Origin: Bacillota bacterium
GTDB taxonomy: Bacteria > Bacillota > Clostridia > Oscillospirales > Acutalibacteraceae
Assembly (NCBI GenBank): GCA_023416955.1
Contig: JAEZGM010000031.1
Span: 124,001-188,000, forward strand
Direction: 5' to 3'
DNA: 64,000 nucleotides
Part shown: in pieces, positions 1-8,428 of the stretch
How the letters are laid out: every line of letters begins with the position of its first letter
How positions within the stretch are numbered: the stretch's first letter is position 1
Program-made: the position numbers and the translations under genes
Notes under the pieces: generated by a model
The model's database searches: none
What the model was told of the DNA's origin: nothing
What the model saw: only the letters and a program-made list of their open reading frames with translations

Positions 1-2
1 CA

Positions 3-419
3 CCGAGCGCGGATTTGAGAGTCCGCATTGAAACAGCGGGGGATTATCTTTTGATCCACCCGCAGGCAAAATGCATTGCAAGCGGGGGAAAGGGCAAAGG
101 GGAATTGAGAACAGAGGCTTCTGTCATTCAGGAATATCTTATGAAAAAAGGAATTTCCACTTCCCGTATACTGGTGGAGGACCACTCCTCCGATACAAAG
201 GAAAATTTGCAGAATTCGCTGAAGCTGATTGACCAAAACGGATTAAGCCGCGAACTGGCGATTGTAACAGACGACTACCACGAGTACCGCGCCGGGCAAA
301 TCGCGAAAAGCCTTGGCGCTGTTCCTTATTCGGTGCCAGCCCAAACGCCTTGGTACATTTTTTCCGCGTGTTACGCGCGGGAGCTGCTCGCGCTGACGAA
401 GTATTTGATTCTTCCGTAA
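3..419 (+). CDS. DUF218 (YdcF/SanA-like) protein, C-terminal part
   Basis: The reading frame is open from the left edge of the window, so the 5' end of the gene lies outside. The visible part has the DUF218 landmarks: an Arg-rich helix (RVRIETA) leading into an SGGKGKGE-type loop, then a later STRILVEDHSSDTKEN segment and an AIVTDDYHEYRA motif. Members are membrane-linked or secreted alpha/beta proteins of unclear chemistry, often near cell-envelope genes. The TTG at 15 is not a credible start, because the homologous region begins upstream of it. Stop at 417-419. No neighbour in the window belongs to the same operon; the next gene starts 450 bp away from its own promoter. Family call is fairly safe, function unknown. 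Confidence 0.75.
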   Translation, partial: PSADLRVRIETAGDYLLIHPQAKCIASGGKGKGELRTEASVIQEYLMKKGISTSRILVEDHSSDTKENLQNSLKLIDQNGLSRELAIVTDDYHEYRAGQIAKSLGAVPYSVPAQTPWYIFSACYARELLALTKYLILP

Positions 420-623
420 AATCACAGGGCGACAGTATTTACTATATTTATGAAAAAGCAATTCAATTTCATTGTTCTGAAAGCAATAGAAGCTTTAAAA
501 AGTTTCCGTCTCTCCGTCCATGAAAACTAAAAAGTAAGCCAATACCTCATATTCCTTTGGGGATACTCGGGGGTGCAGGGGGGATTTTGTGGAGCCCTCC
601 CTTAGCCTTTTAAAATCCCCCGG

Positions 624-682
624 TGTGCACTTCGTGCACACTGCGTCCTTTTGCGTACTTTCGAGCGCCAACCGAAAGTACG
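624..682. other. Non-coding block with two strong hairpins in the 420-810 gap
   Basis: The 390-bp gap after the first gene contains no convincing CDS. Two perfect stem-loops lie side by side: TGTGCAC(624-630)/GTGCACA(634-640) with a 3-nt loop, and CGTACTTTCG(654-663)/CGAAAGTACG(673-682) with a 9-nt loop. The surrounding stretch (about 545-715) is GC- and C-rich, unlike both flanks. It could be a dispersed intergenic repeat or the remains of a structured RNA; nothing in the window matches it a second time. Confidence 0.4.
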
Positions 683-809
683 GGCCCGCCCGGCCTGAGG
701 GCAAAGCTTCATCATATCTCAAATCTAAAATTGAAATGTTATCGTCCTATCCGCTACAAAACGGAAAATTATTTTAAATCCTATCGCTTTGCGTAAAACC
801 AAATTTGTT

Positions 810-839
810 ATGGACATGACGTGCCCGTCCATGTATAAT
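810..839 (+). promoter_or_regulatory. SigA promoter of the pyr operon, with overlapping dyad
   Basis: TGGACA (811-816), 17-bp spacer and TATAAT (834-839) sit 31 bp before the pyrC start. ATGGAC (810-815) and GTCCAT (827-832) form an inverted repeat across the -35 and spacer, which could be a repressor site. No PyrR-type attenuator hairpin is seen between the promoter and pyrC. Confidence 0.75.
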
Positions 840-870
840 AGAAAAAATGCCCGAAAACAGGAGGAACCTT

Positions 871-2145
871 ATGGAGCCGCTGCTGATTCAGAATGCCCGG
901 ATTATTGACCCCGCCAATGGCCGTGACGGTATAGGAGATATTTATATGGAAGACGGGCGCATTGCCCAAGTCGGCGGTCGAATTGGCAGTTCCTGTACAA
1001 ACGTGATTTCGGCGGAAGTCTTGATTGCCGCCCCCGGTCTGGTGGACATGCATGTGCACCTGCGCGACCCCGGTTTTACGGAAAAAGAGGATATTCTTTC
1101 CGGCTGCCGTGCCGCCGCCGCGGGTGGAGTGACCAGTCTGGTTTCTATGCCCAACACGAACCCGGCGGTCGACACGGCGGATACTGTCCGCATGATTTTG
1201 AAGAAAGCACAATCGGCTGACGCCCATGTTTATGTTGCCGCCGCAATCACCAAAGGCTTAAAAAGCGAAGAACTGACCGATTTTGCTGCACTGAAAGAAG
1301 CGGGAGCGGTCGCTCTCAGCGACGACGGACGCCCCGTTGTAAATACGAAGCTGATGGCGCAGGCAATGTGCTCCGCGCCGAAGCTTGGTCTGAAAGTCCT
1401 TTCCCATTGCGAAGACCTGTTCCTTTCCGAAGGCGGAAAGATGAACGAGGGAAGTGTTTCCGCTCAGCTCGGCGTACCGGGAGTGCCCGCCGCCGCTGAG
1501 GACTGCGGAACGGCAAGGGAAATCGCCCTCGCGGCGGCTTATGGCGTTCCTGTCCATATCTGCCATGTCAGCACGAAAACTTCCGTTCATTTGATACGCG
1601 ATGCGAAGCGGCGGGGTGTTCCGGTTACAGCGGAAACCGCGCCGCATTATTTTGCCCTGACGGAGGAAGAACTCCTCCGCCGCGATGCAGATTACCGCAT
1701 GAGCCCGCCGCTTCGTACCGAGGAAGACCGGCGCGCGGTCATTGAGGGAATTTGCGATGGCACGATTGATGTGATTGCGACGGACCACGCGCCCCACACC
1801 CCCGGGGAAAAGGCGGATTTTATGACCGCGCCTAACGGCAGTATCGGCATGGAAACCAGTCTGGCAGCGGGTATTACTTATCTGGTGAATCCGGGATTCC
1901 TTACCTTCAGTCAGCTGATTGAACGTATGAGCACCGCGCCCGCCCGGCTGCTGAAGCTTCCGGCCGGCACGCTGGAGGTTGGCGCTCCCGCTGATTTGAT
2001 TTTATTTGCCCCTGCACAGCGCTGGACGGTAAACCCGGAGTTTCTGCATGGAAAAAGCAGAAACGCGGTGTTTAAGGGACGGGAACTGACCGGAAAAGTA
2101 CAATATACTTTTTGTGGTGGAAAACTCGTTTATCATAGAACTTGA
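871..2145 (+). CDS. pyrC: Dihydroorotase
   Basis: Cyclises N-carbamoyl-L-aspartate to dihydroorotate, the third step of UMP synthesis, in the cytosol. The metal-binding motif HVHLRDPG lies at about residues 61-68, with NTNPAVDT, the conserved SHCED and HVST histidines, and ATDHAPH near residue 305; this is the class I, zinc-dependent layout. Length of 424 residues is normal. The frame is open from an ATG at 847, but AGGAGG at 859-864 places the start at 871. It is first in a pyrC-pyrF-pyrK-pyrD operon and has its own promoter 31 bp upstream. Gene order and motifs make the assignment very safe. Confidence 0.97.
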   Translation: MEPLLIQNARIIDPANGRDGIGDIYMEDGRIAQVGGRIGSSCTNVISAEVLIAAPGLVDMHVHLRDPGFTEKEDILSGCRAAAAGGVTSLVSMPNTNPAVDTADTVRMILKKAQSADAHVYVAAAITKGLKSEELTDFAALKEAGAVALSDDGRPVVNTKLMAQAMCSAPKLGLKVLSHCEDLFLSEGGKMNEGSVSAQLGVPGVPAAAEDCGTAREIALAAAYGVPVHICHVSTKTSVHLIRDAKRRGVPVTAETAPHYFALTEEELLRRDADYRMSPPLRTEEDRRAVIEGICDGTIDVIATDHAPHTPGEKADFMTAPNGSIGMETSLAAGITYLVNPGFLTFSQLIERMSTAPARLLKLPAGTLEVGAPADLILFAPAQRWTVNPEFLHGKSRNAVFKGRELTGKVQYTFCGGKLVYHRT

Positions 2146-2165
2146 AATACTTTGGAGGTAACATC

Positions 2166-3101
2166 ATGGCACTCGACAGACTGATTGCAAAAATTGCGGA
2201 GCTGCAAAATCCCACCGTAGCGGGGCTTGACCCAAAGCTTGACTATGTCCCTGCCTTTATAAAGGAAAAGTCCTTTACACAATACGGCGAAACACTGGAA
2301 GGGGCGGCTACCGCTCTGCTGGAGTTCAACAAAGGACTGATCGACGCGCTGTGCGGCATTGTGCCCGCTGTAAAGCCGCAGTGTGCTTACTATGAGCAGT
2401 ACGGCTGGCAGGGTGTAAAGGCCTTGCATGATACAATCGCTTACGCGAAGGAAAAGGGCATGTTTGTCATTACCGACGGAAAGCGCAACGACATCGGCAC
2501 CACCATGGAAGCTTACGCGGCGGCGCATCTGGGCAGTACGGCGGTCGGCGGCGCGCGCTGTATGCCGTTCGGGGGCGATGCGCTGACCGTGAACCCGTAT
2601 CTGGGTTCGGACGGAATCACCCCGCTGCTGAAAACCTGCCGAGAAGGGGATGCGGGTATTTTTGTGCTGGTAAAAACTTCGAATCCTTCTTCCGGCGAAT
2701 TGCAGGATCAGCTGTTCCAAAGCGGGAAATCGCTGTATGAAACCGTGGGAGGGCTCTGCGAAAGCTGGGGTAAAGAGCTGCCGGGGCAGTACGGCTATTC
2801 CGGCGTGGGTGCGGTTGTCGGCGCGACCTATCCGCGGCAGCTTTCGGAGCTGCGTGAAAAATTGCCGCATACGTTTTTTCTGGTACCGGGTTACGGCGCG
2901 CAGGGCGGCGCGGCGAAGGACGTTGCGCCCGCGTTTGACGCGAACGGGCTTGGCGCGGTCGTCAATGCTTCGCGCTCCATTCTCTGCGCGTGGCAGAAAA
3001 CGAACGCGCCGGAACAGAATTACGCAAAAGCGGCGGCAGCGGAAGCCGTTCGTATGCGGGACGAAATCATGTCGGAGATCGGGACAATTCAACTTTATTA
3101 A
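2166..3101 (+). CDS. pyrF: Orotidine 5'-phosphate decarboxylase (long, type 2)
   Basis: Decarboxylates OMP to UMP, the last step of the pathway. The lysine/aspartate signature DGKRNDIG is present at about residue 104, and the protein is 311 residues long, which is the longer bacterial type 2 form rather than the 230-residue form. The conserved VVGATYP and VPGYGAQGG loops that bind phosphate follow. The frame is open from 2142, but GGAGGT at 2154-2159 points to ATG 2166. It starts 20 bp after pyrC and is co-transcribed with it. Confident call. Confidence 0.97.
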   Translation: MALDRLIAKIAELQNPTVAGLDPKLDYVPAFIKEKSFTQYGETLEGAATALLEFNKGLIDALCGIVPAVKPQCAYYEQYGWQGVKALHDTIAYAKEKGMFVITDGKRNDIGTTMEAYAAAHLGSTAVGGARCMPFGGDALTVNPYLGSDGITPLLKTCREGDAGIFVLVKTSNPSSGELQDQLFQSGKSLYETVGGLCESWGKELPGQYGYSGVGAVVGATYPRQLSELREKLPHTFFLVPGYGAQGGAAKDVAPAFDANGLGAVVNASRSILCAWQKTNAPEQNYAKAAAAEAVRMRDEIMSEIGTIQLY

Positions 3102-3150
3102 ATAAGTAAAATGGCAGCATGAGGCTATAAGCGGATTGAGGAGCGAAAGA

Positions 3151-3915
3151 ATGAGCTATGATACCAGACTTTGCCGTATTCTTACAAAGCGGCAGCTGAC
3201 GACGGACGTATTTGATATAACGGTGGACGCGGGCGAGCTTGCCCAGCAGGCGCGGCCCGGTCAGTTCGCGCAGTTTTTTGTGCCGGGCAAAACTCTGCGC
3301 CGCCCGATTTCTATCTGTGGCATTGACCGCGCGGCGCAAACGCTGCGGTTTGTCTTTCAAATTCGCGGCGAAGGCACGGCGCAGCTTGCCGCGCTGGAAG
3401 AAGGCGAATGCGCGGATATTCTGGTGCCGCTCGGCAGCGGCTTTACACCGGATTATTCAAAGCCGGCGGTTTTTGTAGGCGGCGGCATCGGCGTGCCCCC
3501 GCTTCTGGAAGCGGCGAAGCCGTTCGGTGAGAATGCCTCCGTGGTACTCGGCTTCCGTAATAAAGATTCTGTTATATTAATAGAGGACTTCGAGCGAAAC
3601 GGGAACCGCGCGCTCATCGCGACGGACGACGGCTCATTCGGGTATCACGGGCTGGTAACCGAATTATTGGGTGACCTTCCCTTTGAAACGGTCTATGCCT
3701 GCGGGCCTACCCCTATGCTGAAAGCGGTCAGCCGTCTGGCGGAGGAACGCGGCGTGCCCTGCTTCGTTTCCTTGGAAGAGCGCATGGCCTGCGGCGTCGG
3801 CGCGTGCCTTGGCTGTGCCGTGCGCCTGCGTAAAGAAAGCGGGGAGGAATACTACGGACACGTCTGCAAGGACGGTCCCGTGTTTGACTCCCGCCGTATT
3901 GTATGGGAGGGCTGA
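3151..3915 (+). CDS. pyrK: Dihydroorotate dehydrogenase electron-transfer subunit
   Basis: FAD- and 2Fe-2S-containing partner of PyrD that passes electrons from dihydroorotate to NAD. A ferredoxin-reductase fold is visible: RPISICGI (flavin binding), VGGGIGVPPL (NAD site) and the C-terminal cysteine cluster ACGVGACLGC followed by HVC, which carries the 2Fe-2S centre. At 254 residues it has the usual size. The start is ATG 3151 with GAGGAG at 3138-3143; an in-frame TTG at 3136 lies on the RBS and is rejected. It ends 2 bp before pyrD, so the two subunits are translationally coupled. Confidence 0.96.
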   Translation: MSYDTRLCRILTKRQLTTDVFDITVDAGELAQQARPGQFAQFFVPGKTLRRPISICGIDRAAQTLRFVFQIRGEGTAQLAALEEGECADILVPLGSGFTPDYSKPAVFVGGGIGVPPLLEAAKPFGENASVVLGFRNKDSVILIEDFERNGNRALIATDDGSFGYHGLVTELLGDLPFETVYACGPTPMLKAVSRLAEERGVPCFVSLEERMACGVGACLGCAVRLRKESGEEYYGHVCKDGPVFDSRRIVWEG

Positions 3916-3917
3916 AC

Positions 3918-4829
3918 ATGGCGAATTTAAAGGTGCATATCGCCGGAGTGGAGTTTCAGAATCCGCTGATTGCCGCTTCCGGTACGTTTGGCTTCGGGCA
4001 TGAATATCAGGAATTTTACCCGCTCAGTACGCTGGGTGGTATCTCCTGCAAGGGCATCACCTTGGCGGAGCGCCCCGGAAACCCGCCGCCGCGCATTGCG
4101 GAAACCCCGGGCGGAATGCTGAATTCGGTCGGCCTGCAAAACCCCGGGGCCGATCACTTTATCGAATACGATCTGCCGTGGCTGAAAGAGCAGGGCACGG
4201 TTGTCATTGCCAATATTGCGGGGAATACACCGGAGGATTACTGCCGCATGGCGGAGAAGTTTTCGGATACGGCTGTGGATATGATTGAGCTGAATATTTC
4301 CTGCCCCAACGTGAAGCAGGGGGGCGTGCAGTTCGGCACAAGCTGCGAGGGGGTTGCGGGAATCACGGCGGCGGTGCGGAAGTACTGCAAGAAGCCGCTG
4401 ATGGTGAAGCTTTCGCCGAATGTGAGCGATGTCGGGGAAATTGCCGCCGCTGCGGAAAGCGCAGGCGCGGACGCGCTCTCCATGATTAATACGCTCACCG
4501 GTATGCGGATTGACATTCGCACTCGCCGCCCGGTTCTGCACAATAACACGGGCGGGCTTTCCGGCCCGGCGCTGCTGCCCGTCGCGCTGCGCATGGTGTG
4601 GCAGGCAGCACAGCGGGTAAAAATACCGATTGTCGGTATGGGCGGCATTTCCTGCTGGCAGGACGCCGTTGAAATGCTGCTGGCGGGCGCCTCCGCGCTG
4701 CAAGTCGGCACGGTGCTATTCAGTGACCCGTATGCCTCAGTGAAGATACTGGACGGCCTGAATCAGTACCTGGACAGTCAGGGGATTGAAAGCGCCTCCG
4801 ATTTGACCGGCGGGGTCAAAGCGTGGTAA
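3918..4829 (+). CDS. pyrD: Dihydroorotate dehydrogenase, class 1B catalytic subunit
   Basis: FMN enzyme oxidising dihydroorotate to orotate. Conserved features: ASGTFGFG near the N-terminus, NSVGLQNPG substrate loop, NISCPNVKQGG with the catalytic-loop cysteine of class 1B enzymes, KLSPNV, NTLTG and the C-terminal GMGGI phosphate-binding loop. It is 303 residues long. Start ATG 3918 with GGGAGG at 3905-3910, 2 bp after the pyrK stop. Pairing with PyrK defines the NAD-dependent 1B type, typical of anaerobic Firmicutes. Confidence 0.97.
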   Translation: MANLKVHIAGVEFQNPLIAASGTFGFGHEYQEFYPLSTLGGISCKGITLAERPGNPPPRIAETPGGMLNSVGLQNPGADHFIEYDLPWLKEQGTVVIANIAGNTPEDYCRMAEKFSDTAVDMIELNISCPNVKQGGVQFGTSCEGVAGITAAVRKYCKKPLMVKLSPNVSDVGEIAAAAESAGADALSMINTLTGMRIDIRTRRPVLHNNTGGLSGPALLPVALRMVWQAAQRVKIPIVGMGGISCWQDAVEMLLAGASALQVGTVLFSDPYASVKILDGLNQYLDSQGIESASDLTGGVKAW

Positions 4830-4863
4830 TATGGAGACAGTAAACCATACGGAGGTCTTACCC

Positions 4864-5526
4864 ATGACACGATTGCTTCTTGTGCGCCATTGCGAGGCGC
4901 AGGGAAATACCGATAATGTTTTTCAGGGCCGCACGGACTGCGGCATCAGCGGGAACGGGCAGACGCAGCTTGACTTGCTGGGGCTTCGCTTGCGGAACCA
5001 GCCGATTGACGTTCTTTATTCCAGCCCGCTGAAACGCGCGCTTGCGACAGCGGAGGCGATTAATCAATATCATCATTTGCCGATACAGATCGATTCCAGG
5101 CTGATTGAAATTGATGGCGGTGTATTCGAGGGAAAGCACTGGGACAACCTGCCACGGCTTTATCCGCGTGATTTTGAGGCTTGGCAGCAGACGCCGTGGA
5201 AATTTGCTCCCGAAGGCGGCGAAACTATGCGCCAGGTCTATGACCGTATTTGGGACGGTATTACGGATATTGTCCGACAAAATCAGGGTAAAATGATCTG
5301 TATTACGTCCCACGGCTGTTCCATACGAAATTTTCTGTGTCGCGCGATGGGTTACCCGATTGAGCGGATGAATGAAATCAACTGGTGCGACAATACTGCA
5401 GTCAGCGTAATTGATTTTGACGACGTATTTCATGCGAACGTCGTAAAAATGAATGATGCTTCGCACCTGACCGCGGAAAATTCCATTTTTCAAAAACAAT
5501 CATGGTGGAAGCACGAGGGCGCCTGA
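4864..5526 (+). CDS. Histidine phosphatase (phosphoglycerate-mutase-like) family protein
   Basis: Begins LLLVRHCEAQGN, the RHG-type motif with the phospho-accepting His at residue 9 and Cys in place of the usual Gly. It continues with SPLKRALATA, the conserved arginine segment, EIDGGVFEG, and a second catalytic His in ITSHGCSIRNF. Such proteins are alpha-ribazole or other small-molecule phosphatases, or cofactor-dependent mutases; the substrate cannot be read from sequence. An ATG at 4831 is in frame, but GGAGG at 4851-4855 supports ATG 4864. It lies 34 bp after pyrD and 13 bp before ruvX, so it probably shares the operon. Confidence 0.85.
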   Translation: MTRLLLVRHCEAQGNTDNVFQGRTDCGISGNGQTQLDLLGLRLRNQPIDVLYSSPLKRALATAEAINQYHHLPIQIDSRLIEIDGGVFEGKHWDNLPRLYPRDFEAWQQTPWKFAPEGGETMRQVYDRIWDGITDIVRQNQGKMICITSHGCSIRNFLCRAMGYPIERMNEINWCDNTAVSVIDFDDVFHANVVKMNDASHLTAENSIFQKQSWWKHEGA

Positions 5527-5539
5527 ACGGAGGAACGGA

Positions 5540-5962
5540 ATGAAAATACTGGCTGTGGATTTGGGGCTTGCGCGCACGGGGCTTGCGCTGTGTGATGAAG
5601 CCGAAACGCTGGCGTTCCCCGCGGGGGTCATCAGTGAGCGGAACCGGGAGCGGCTGGCGCGGAGCATTGCCGAGCGGGCGCAGGCGGAACGCGTCGGCGG
5701 CATTGTAGTCGGGCTGCCCCGCAATATGGACGGCAGCGAGGGGCAGAGCGCGCAGAACGCGCGCGCGTTTGCGCAGCAGCTTCAAGAGCTGGTTGAGATG
5801 CCGGTAGAGATGCGCGACGAGCGCGGCACCACCATTACAGCGCACGGCTTTTTGAACGATACCGACACGCGCGGCAAAAAGCGCAAGGCGGCGGTAGACG
5901 CCGTCGCGGCGACCATTATTCTGCAGGACTACCTCGATTACCGCAGAAACCAAACGCAATAA
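5540..5962 (+). CDS. ruvX: YqgF/RuvX family pre-16S rRNA nuclease
   Basis: A 140-residue RNase H-fold protein. The first acidic catalytic residue is in AVDLGLARTG, followed by VVGLPRNMDGSEG and the DERGTT segment; the conserved terminal Asp is in AAVDAVAA. In bacteria YqgF is implicated in maturing the 5' end of 16S rRNA and was earlier annotated as a Holliday-junction resolvase. Start ATG 5540 follows a GGAGGAACGGA site, 13 bp after the preceding stop. A 23-bp terminator hairpin begins at its stop codon, closing the pyr operon. Confidence 0.93.
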   Translation: MKILAVDLGLARTGLALCDEAETLAFPAGVISERNRERLARSIAERAQAERVGGIVVGLPRNMDGSEGQSAQNARAFAQQLQELVEMPVEMRDERGTTITAHGFLNDTDTRGKKRKAAVDAVAATIILQDYLDYRRNQTQ

Positions 5963-6012
5963 AAAGACGATGCTGCAAAATGAATGAAAATTCATTTTGC
6001 AGCATCGTCTTT
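5963..6012. terminator. Long terminator hairpin, 23-bp perfect stem
   Basis: Arms 5963-5985 and 5990-6012 pair perfectly around a GAAA tetraloop, and the outer pairs are A/T so it can act in both directions (ruvX on plus, degV on minus). Its core TGCTGCAAAATGAAT is shared with the hairpin at 12226-12269 and, less exactly, with that at 17329-17370. Confidence 0.85.
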
Positions 6013-6070
6013 CCTGACTGGTACATTAATTCATCGTGCAGCAGCCGGTTTCTTTCATATTTAGTATAGT

Positions 6071-6946
6071 TTAGTCCTTATTTTTCCCAAGGAAGAACAG
6101 CGCGATGGTTCCGGGGCCGGAGTGCGTTCCGATGACCGGGCCGATCGGGTTAATTAAAACGGACTTCACACGGAATTTTTCCTTTACCTGTTCCGCAACG
6201 TATTCAGCGTCTTCTTTGGCGTCGCCGTGGCTGACAAAAATCATCTGTTCTTCCGGATTTTCCACGGTCTTCTCCATATGCTGTACGAGCGCGTCCAACG
6301 ATTGGCGGCGTCCGCGTATTTTTTCCACGGGAATCAGGTGCCCCTCGTCATCCACGTGCAGCACCGGCTTAATCCCCAGCATGGTACCCACCAAAGCCGC
6401 CGCGCCCGAAACACGGCCGCCGCGCTTCAGGTGGTTCAAGTCGTCCACGGTAAACCAGTGCGCCAGCCGGCTGCGGTTTTCTTCCAGCCAGCCGGACACG
6501 GTGTCGAGGTCGGCTCCTTCGGCGCGCTTTAACGCCGCATGGTATATAAGCAGTCCCTGCCCCATGGAGGCGGCAAGGGAATTGACCACGCGCATTTTAC
6601 GGTCGGGATATTTTTCATTCAGCTCTTTCGCAACCATGCACGCGTTATTGCAGGTTCCGCTCAGCCCGGAGGAGAACACAAGGTACAGAATGTCTTCACC
6701 GGCCCGAAGCACCGGCTCAAACAGCTCCGTAAAAGTGATTGCGGTAATCTGGTTGGTGGTTGACATTTCGCCGCCGCGAAGGCGCTCATAAAAATCATGA
6801 GCCGACATTTCGCGTGCATCAGGGTAATTTTTATATGTCTTGTCGCCAATCGAAAATTCCATCGGAATCACATCAATATCCAGCTCTTGAATCAGTTCCG
6901 GGGGAAGGTCGCAGTTGGCGTCTGTAAACAGTCTGTAGGTACTCAT
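6071..6946 (-). CDS. DegV family (fatty-acid-binding) protein
   Basis: A 291-residue DegV protein. The N-terminal YRLFTDANCDLPPELI motif, the TTNQITAITF segment with the conserved Thr-Ser/Thr pair, SSGLSGTCNNA and the C-terminal GPVIGTHSGPGTIALFF are all family hallmarks. DegV/FakB proteins bind acyl chains and hand fatty acids to FakA kinase; no fakA is in this window. Start ATG at 6946 is preceded by AAAGGAG. It converges with ruvX on a shared terminator. Confidence 0.92.
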   Translation of the reverse strand: MSTYRLFTDANCDLPPELIQELDIDVIPMEFSIGDKTYKNYPDAREMSAHDFYERLRGGEMSTTNQITAITFTELFEPVLRAGEDILYLVFSSGLSGTCNNACMVAKELNEKYPDRKMRVVNSLAASMGQGLLIYHAALKRAEGADLDTVSGWLEENRSRLAHWFTVDDLNHLKRGGRVSGAAALVGTMLGIKPVLHVDDEGHLIPVEKIRGRRQSLDALVQHMEKTVENPEEQMIFVSHGDAKEDAEYVAEQVKEKFRVKSVLINPIGPVIGTHSGPGTIALFFLGKNKD

Positions 6947-6968
6947 TGCAAGCCGCTCCTTTTTCGCA

Positions 6969-7010
6969 ATAAATTCTATTATAATGATTGTATTATAAGA
7001 TAGAATTTAT
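6969..7010. promoter_or_regulatory. AT-rich dyad upstream of degV
   Basis: ATAAATTCTAT (6969-6979) and ATAGAATTTAT (7000-7010) are perfect inverted 11-mers. TATAAT (6980-6985) and ATTATA (6992-6997) extend the symmetry inward and offer a -10 box in either direction. It lies just ahead of the degV RBS, so it is probably its promoter plus an operator. The 7011-7285 stretch shows no gene. Confidence 0.45.
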
Positions 7011-7285
7011 ACCGTGTCCACCCCCAAATAGGCCGAAGTGTCAAAACGGGAGAAAGCATGAGAGTACGTTTTTTATAAGGGGCTTTCTTGAGTGTGGAAT
7101 AATAATTAAGCACAAAAGAGAGATGATTCCCTAATTTTTGTATATTATACATAAATTAACTATACGCTTTAAAAAAATATTTACAACATTTTTAAATAGT
7201 GGTATATTATTCTTACAAATATATATCGGTACTGAGCAAAAACTTTTCGAATACTGCCAAGCTTTAAAAGCAATGCGGTTAGGAA

Positions 7286-7341
7286 AGAGCCTAGGCTCTG
7301 TTCGTAAAAGATAAAATTGTGCCGGGCGGTGCAATTTTATC
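7286..7341 (+). promoter_or_regulatory. Palindrome and hairpin in the comFB leader
   Basis: AGAGCCTAGGCTCT (7286-7299) is a perfect 14-bp palindrome, followed by GATAAAATTG (7310-7319)/CAATTTTATC (7332-7341), a 10-bp stem with a GC-rich 12-nt loop. Both lie within 130 bp of the comFB start. They may be an operator and a leader structure; no known riboswitch class is recognised. Confidence 0.4.
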
Positions 7342-7412
7342 CGAATAGTTATGATTGGAATTTGAAAAACAAGGCTCGAAAGGCATAAAAAGGAAAGGCG
7401 GGTGTATCTTTT

Positions 7413-7697
7413 ATGGGAATCGTATTAAAAAATTATATGGAAACTTTGGTGCTGGACAAACTGGATGAAATCGGCAGTCAGCTCAATTGCTGCAAATGCG
7501 ACAAATGCCGCATGGATATCGCGTCTTACGCGCTGAACCGGCTTCCCGCGAAATATGTTGCCACTTATGAGGGCGAGGTGTATTCTAAACTGGACACGCT
7601 GTCCGTGCAATACGAGGCGGATTTGGTGAACGCCATCTATCAGGCAGCAAAAATTGTTTCAGAACACCCCCTTCACTCAGCGGAAAAAGTCGGCTGA
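7413..7697 (+). CDS. ComFB-family protein (late competence development ComFB)
   Basis: A 94-residue ComFB-domain protein. It has the Cys cluster CCKCDKCRMD (residues 27-36), then ALNRLPAKYV and EGEVYSKLD, all typical of the family. In Bacillus comFB lies in the comF operon but its role is not known; cyanobacterial relatives bind cyclic di-nucleotides. The cysteine cluster suggests metal or redox sensitivity. Start ATG 7413 follows AAAGGAAAGGCGGG. No other competence gene is nearby, so it acts here as a stand-alone gene with a structured leader. Confidence 0.85.
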   Translation: MGIVLKNYMETLVLDKLDEIGSQLNCCKCDKCRMDIASYALNRLPAKYVATYEGEVYSKLDTLSVQYEADLVNAIYQAAKIVSEHPLHSAEKVG

Positions 7698-7733
7698 GTG
7701 GAATTAAATTTATAGCAGTAGAGGGTTACGCCA

Positions 7734-8018
7734 ATGGATTTTATTGAAGAGTCAAACCGTATTTACTCAGCAGACGGAACGGGGAAGATGATTGCTCTGG
7801 TTACTTTTCCTGACCGTTCGATTCATGTCGCGGAAATAAACCACACGTTTGTAGACGATTCACTACGGGGGCAGGGGGTCGCGGGCCAGCTGATGCAGGC
7901 CGTTGTGGAAAAATTGAGAAAAGAGCATAAAAAGGCTTACCCAAGCTGTTCTTATGCAATAAAATGGTTCAGTACGCACCCGGAAGCGGCGGACGTATAT
8001 ACGAATACACTAGATTAA
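7734..8018 (+). CDS. Small GNAT-fold N-acetyltransferase (YjdJ/NATD1-like)
   Basis: A 94-residue protein with the condensed GNAT fold: IHVAEINHTFVDDSLRGQGVAGQLMQAVVE holds the acetyl-CoA pyrophosphate loop (RGQGVA), and the end has the conserved PSCSYAIKWFSTHPE segment of the YjdJ/NATD1 group. Substrate unknown. The RBS (AGAGGG) is modest. It follows comFB by 36 bp and may be in the same transcript. Confidence 0.85.
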   Translation: MDFIEESNRIYSADGTGKMIALVTFPDRSIHVAEINHTFVDDSLRGQGVAGQLMQAVVEKLRKEHKKAYPSCSYAIKWFSTHPEAADVYTNTLD

Positions 8019-8059
8019 GCCGTTGAGTTAGACACATAAATTTTACGCCGCGCGGAATA

Positions 8060-8164
8060 TATAGTCTGTTCATTTGAAAACAGAACCAATCTCAAAGCGC
8101 AACATCTATAAATCAAAGATTTTGCGCTTATTTCTTGGATGTTTTCTAAAGTGAACTGACTATA
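8060..8164. repeat. MITE-like repeat, long form, copy 1
   Basis: A 105-bp element whose ends are imperfect inverted repeats: TATAGTCTGTTCATTTGAAA on the left and, on the other strand from the right, TATAGTCAGTTCACTTTAGA. The middle holds a second stem, AAGCGCAA (8095-8102)/TTGCGCTT (8122-8129). It is about 80% identical to 24450-24553; shorter versions without the inner stem lie at 58560-58626 and 63450-63520. Confidence 0.85.
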
Positions 8165-8224
8165 GCTTGAATATTACAGTATTTTATATTAAAATAAGAT
8201 AAAAATTCGGGCGGTGAACAGACA

Positions 8225-8428
8225 GTGCTCTATAAGGTTTGGTCAAAAAACGGGGCTTCCCGCAAATGGTGCTATGATTTTTTCCGGGAGTCTGTGGACG
8301 GCGCGGTCTACTCCTTCGACATGGAGGGCCAAACTGTAAACTCTGCGATTTTCAGCGTGAAAAAGCCGATTCCGCAGTCCATGTTTGACCATTTCTTTTT
8401 CGATTATGAAATTATTTCCGATACATAA
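8225..8428 (+). CDS. Small hypothetical protein (67 aa)
   Basis: I do not recognise this family. The frame begins at GTG 8225 with a GGGCGGTGAAC stretch ahead of it that could act as an RBS, and ends 1 bp into a strong terminator hairpin, which supports it being a real, independently transcribed gene. The product is aromatic-rich (several Trp, Tyr and Phe), has no signal peptide or membrane segment and no cysteine pair. The MITE copy 60 bp upstream may supply or disrupt its promoter. Confidence 0.6.
   Translation: MLYKVWSKNGASRKWCYDFFRESVDGAVYSFDMEGQTVNSAIFSVKKPIPQSMFDHFFFDYEIISDT

Noticed and set aside
495..777. Overlapping short frames on both strands in the gap before pyrC
   Set aside because: They lie over stable hairpins, lack RBS sites and do not resemble proteins; treated as non-coding repeat.
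810..870. PyrR-type attenuator before pyrC
   Set aside because: The leader is only about 30 nt with no terminator or antiterminator pair.
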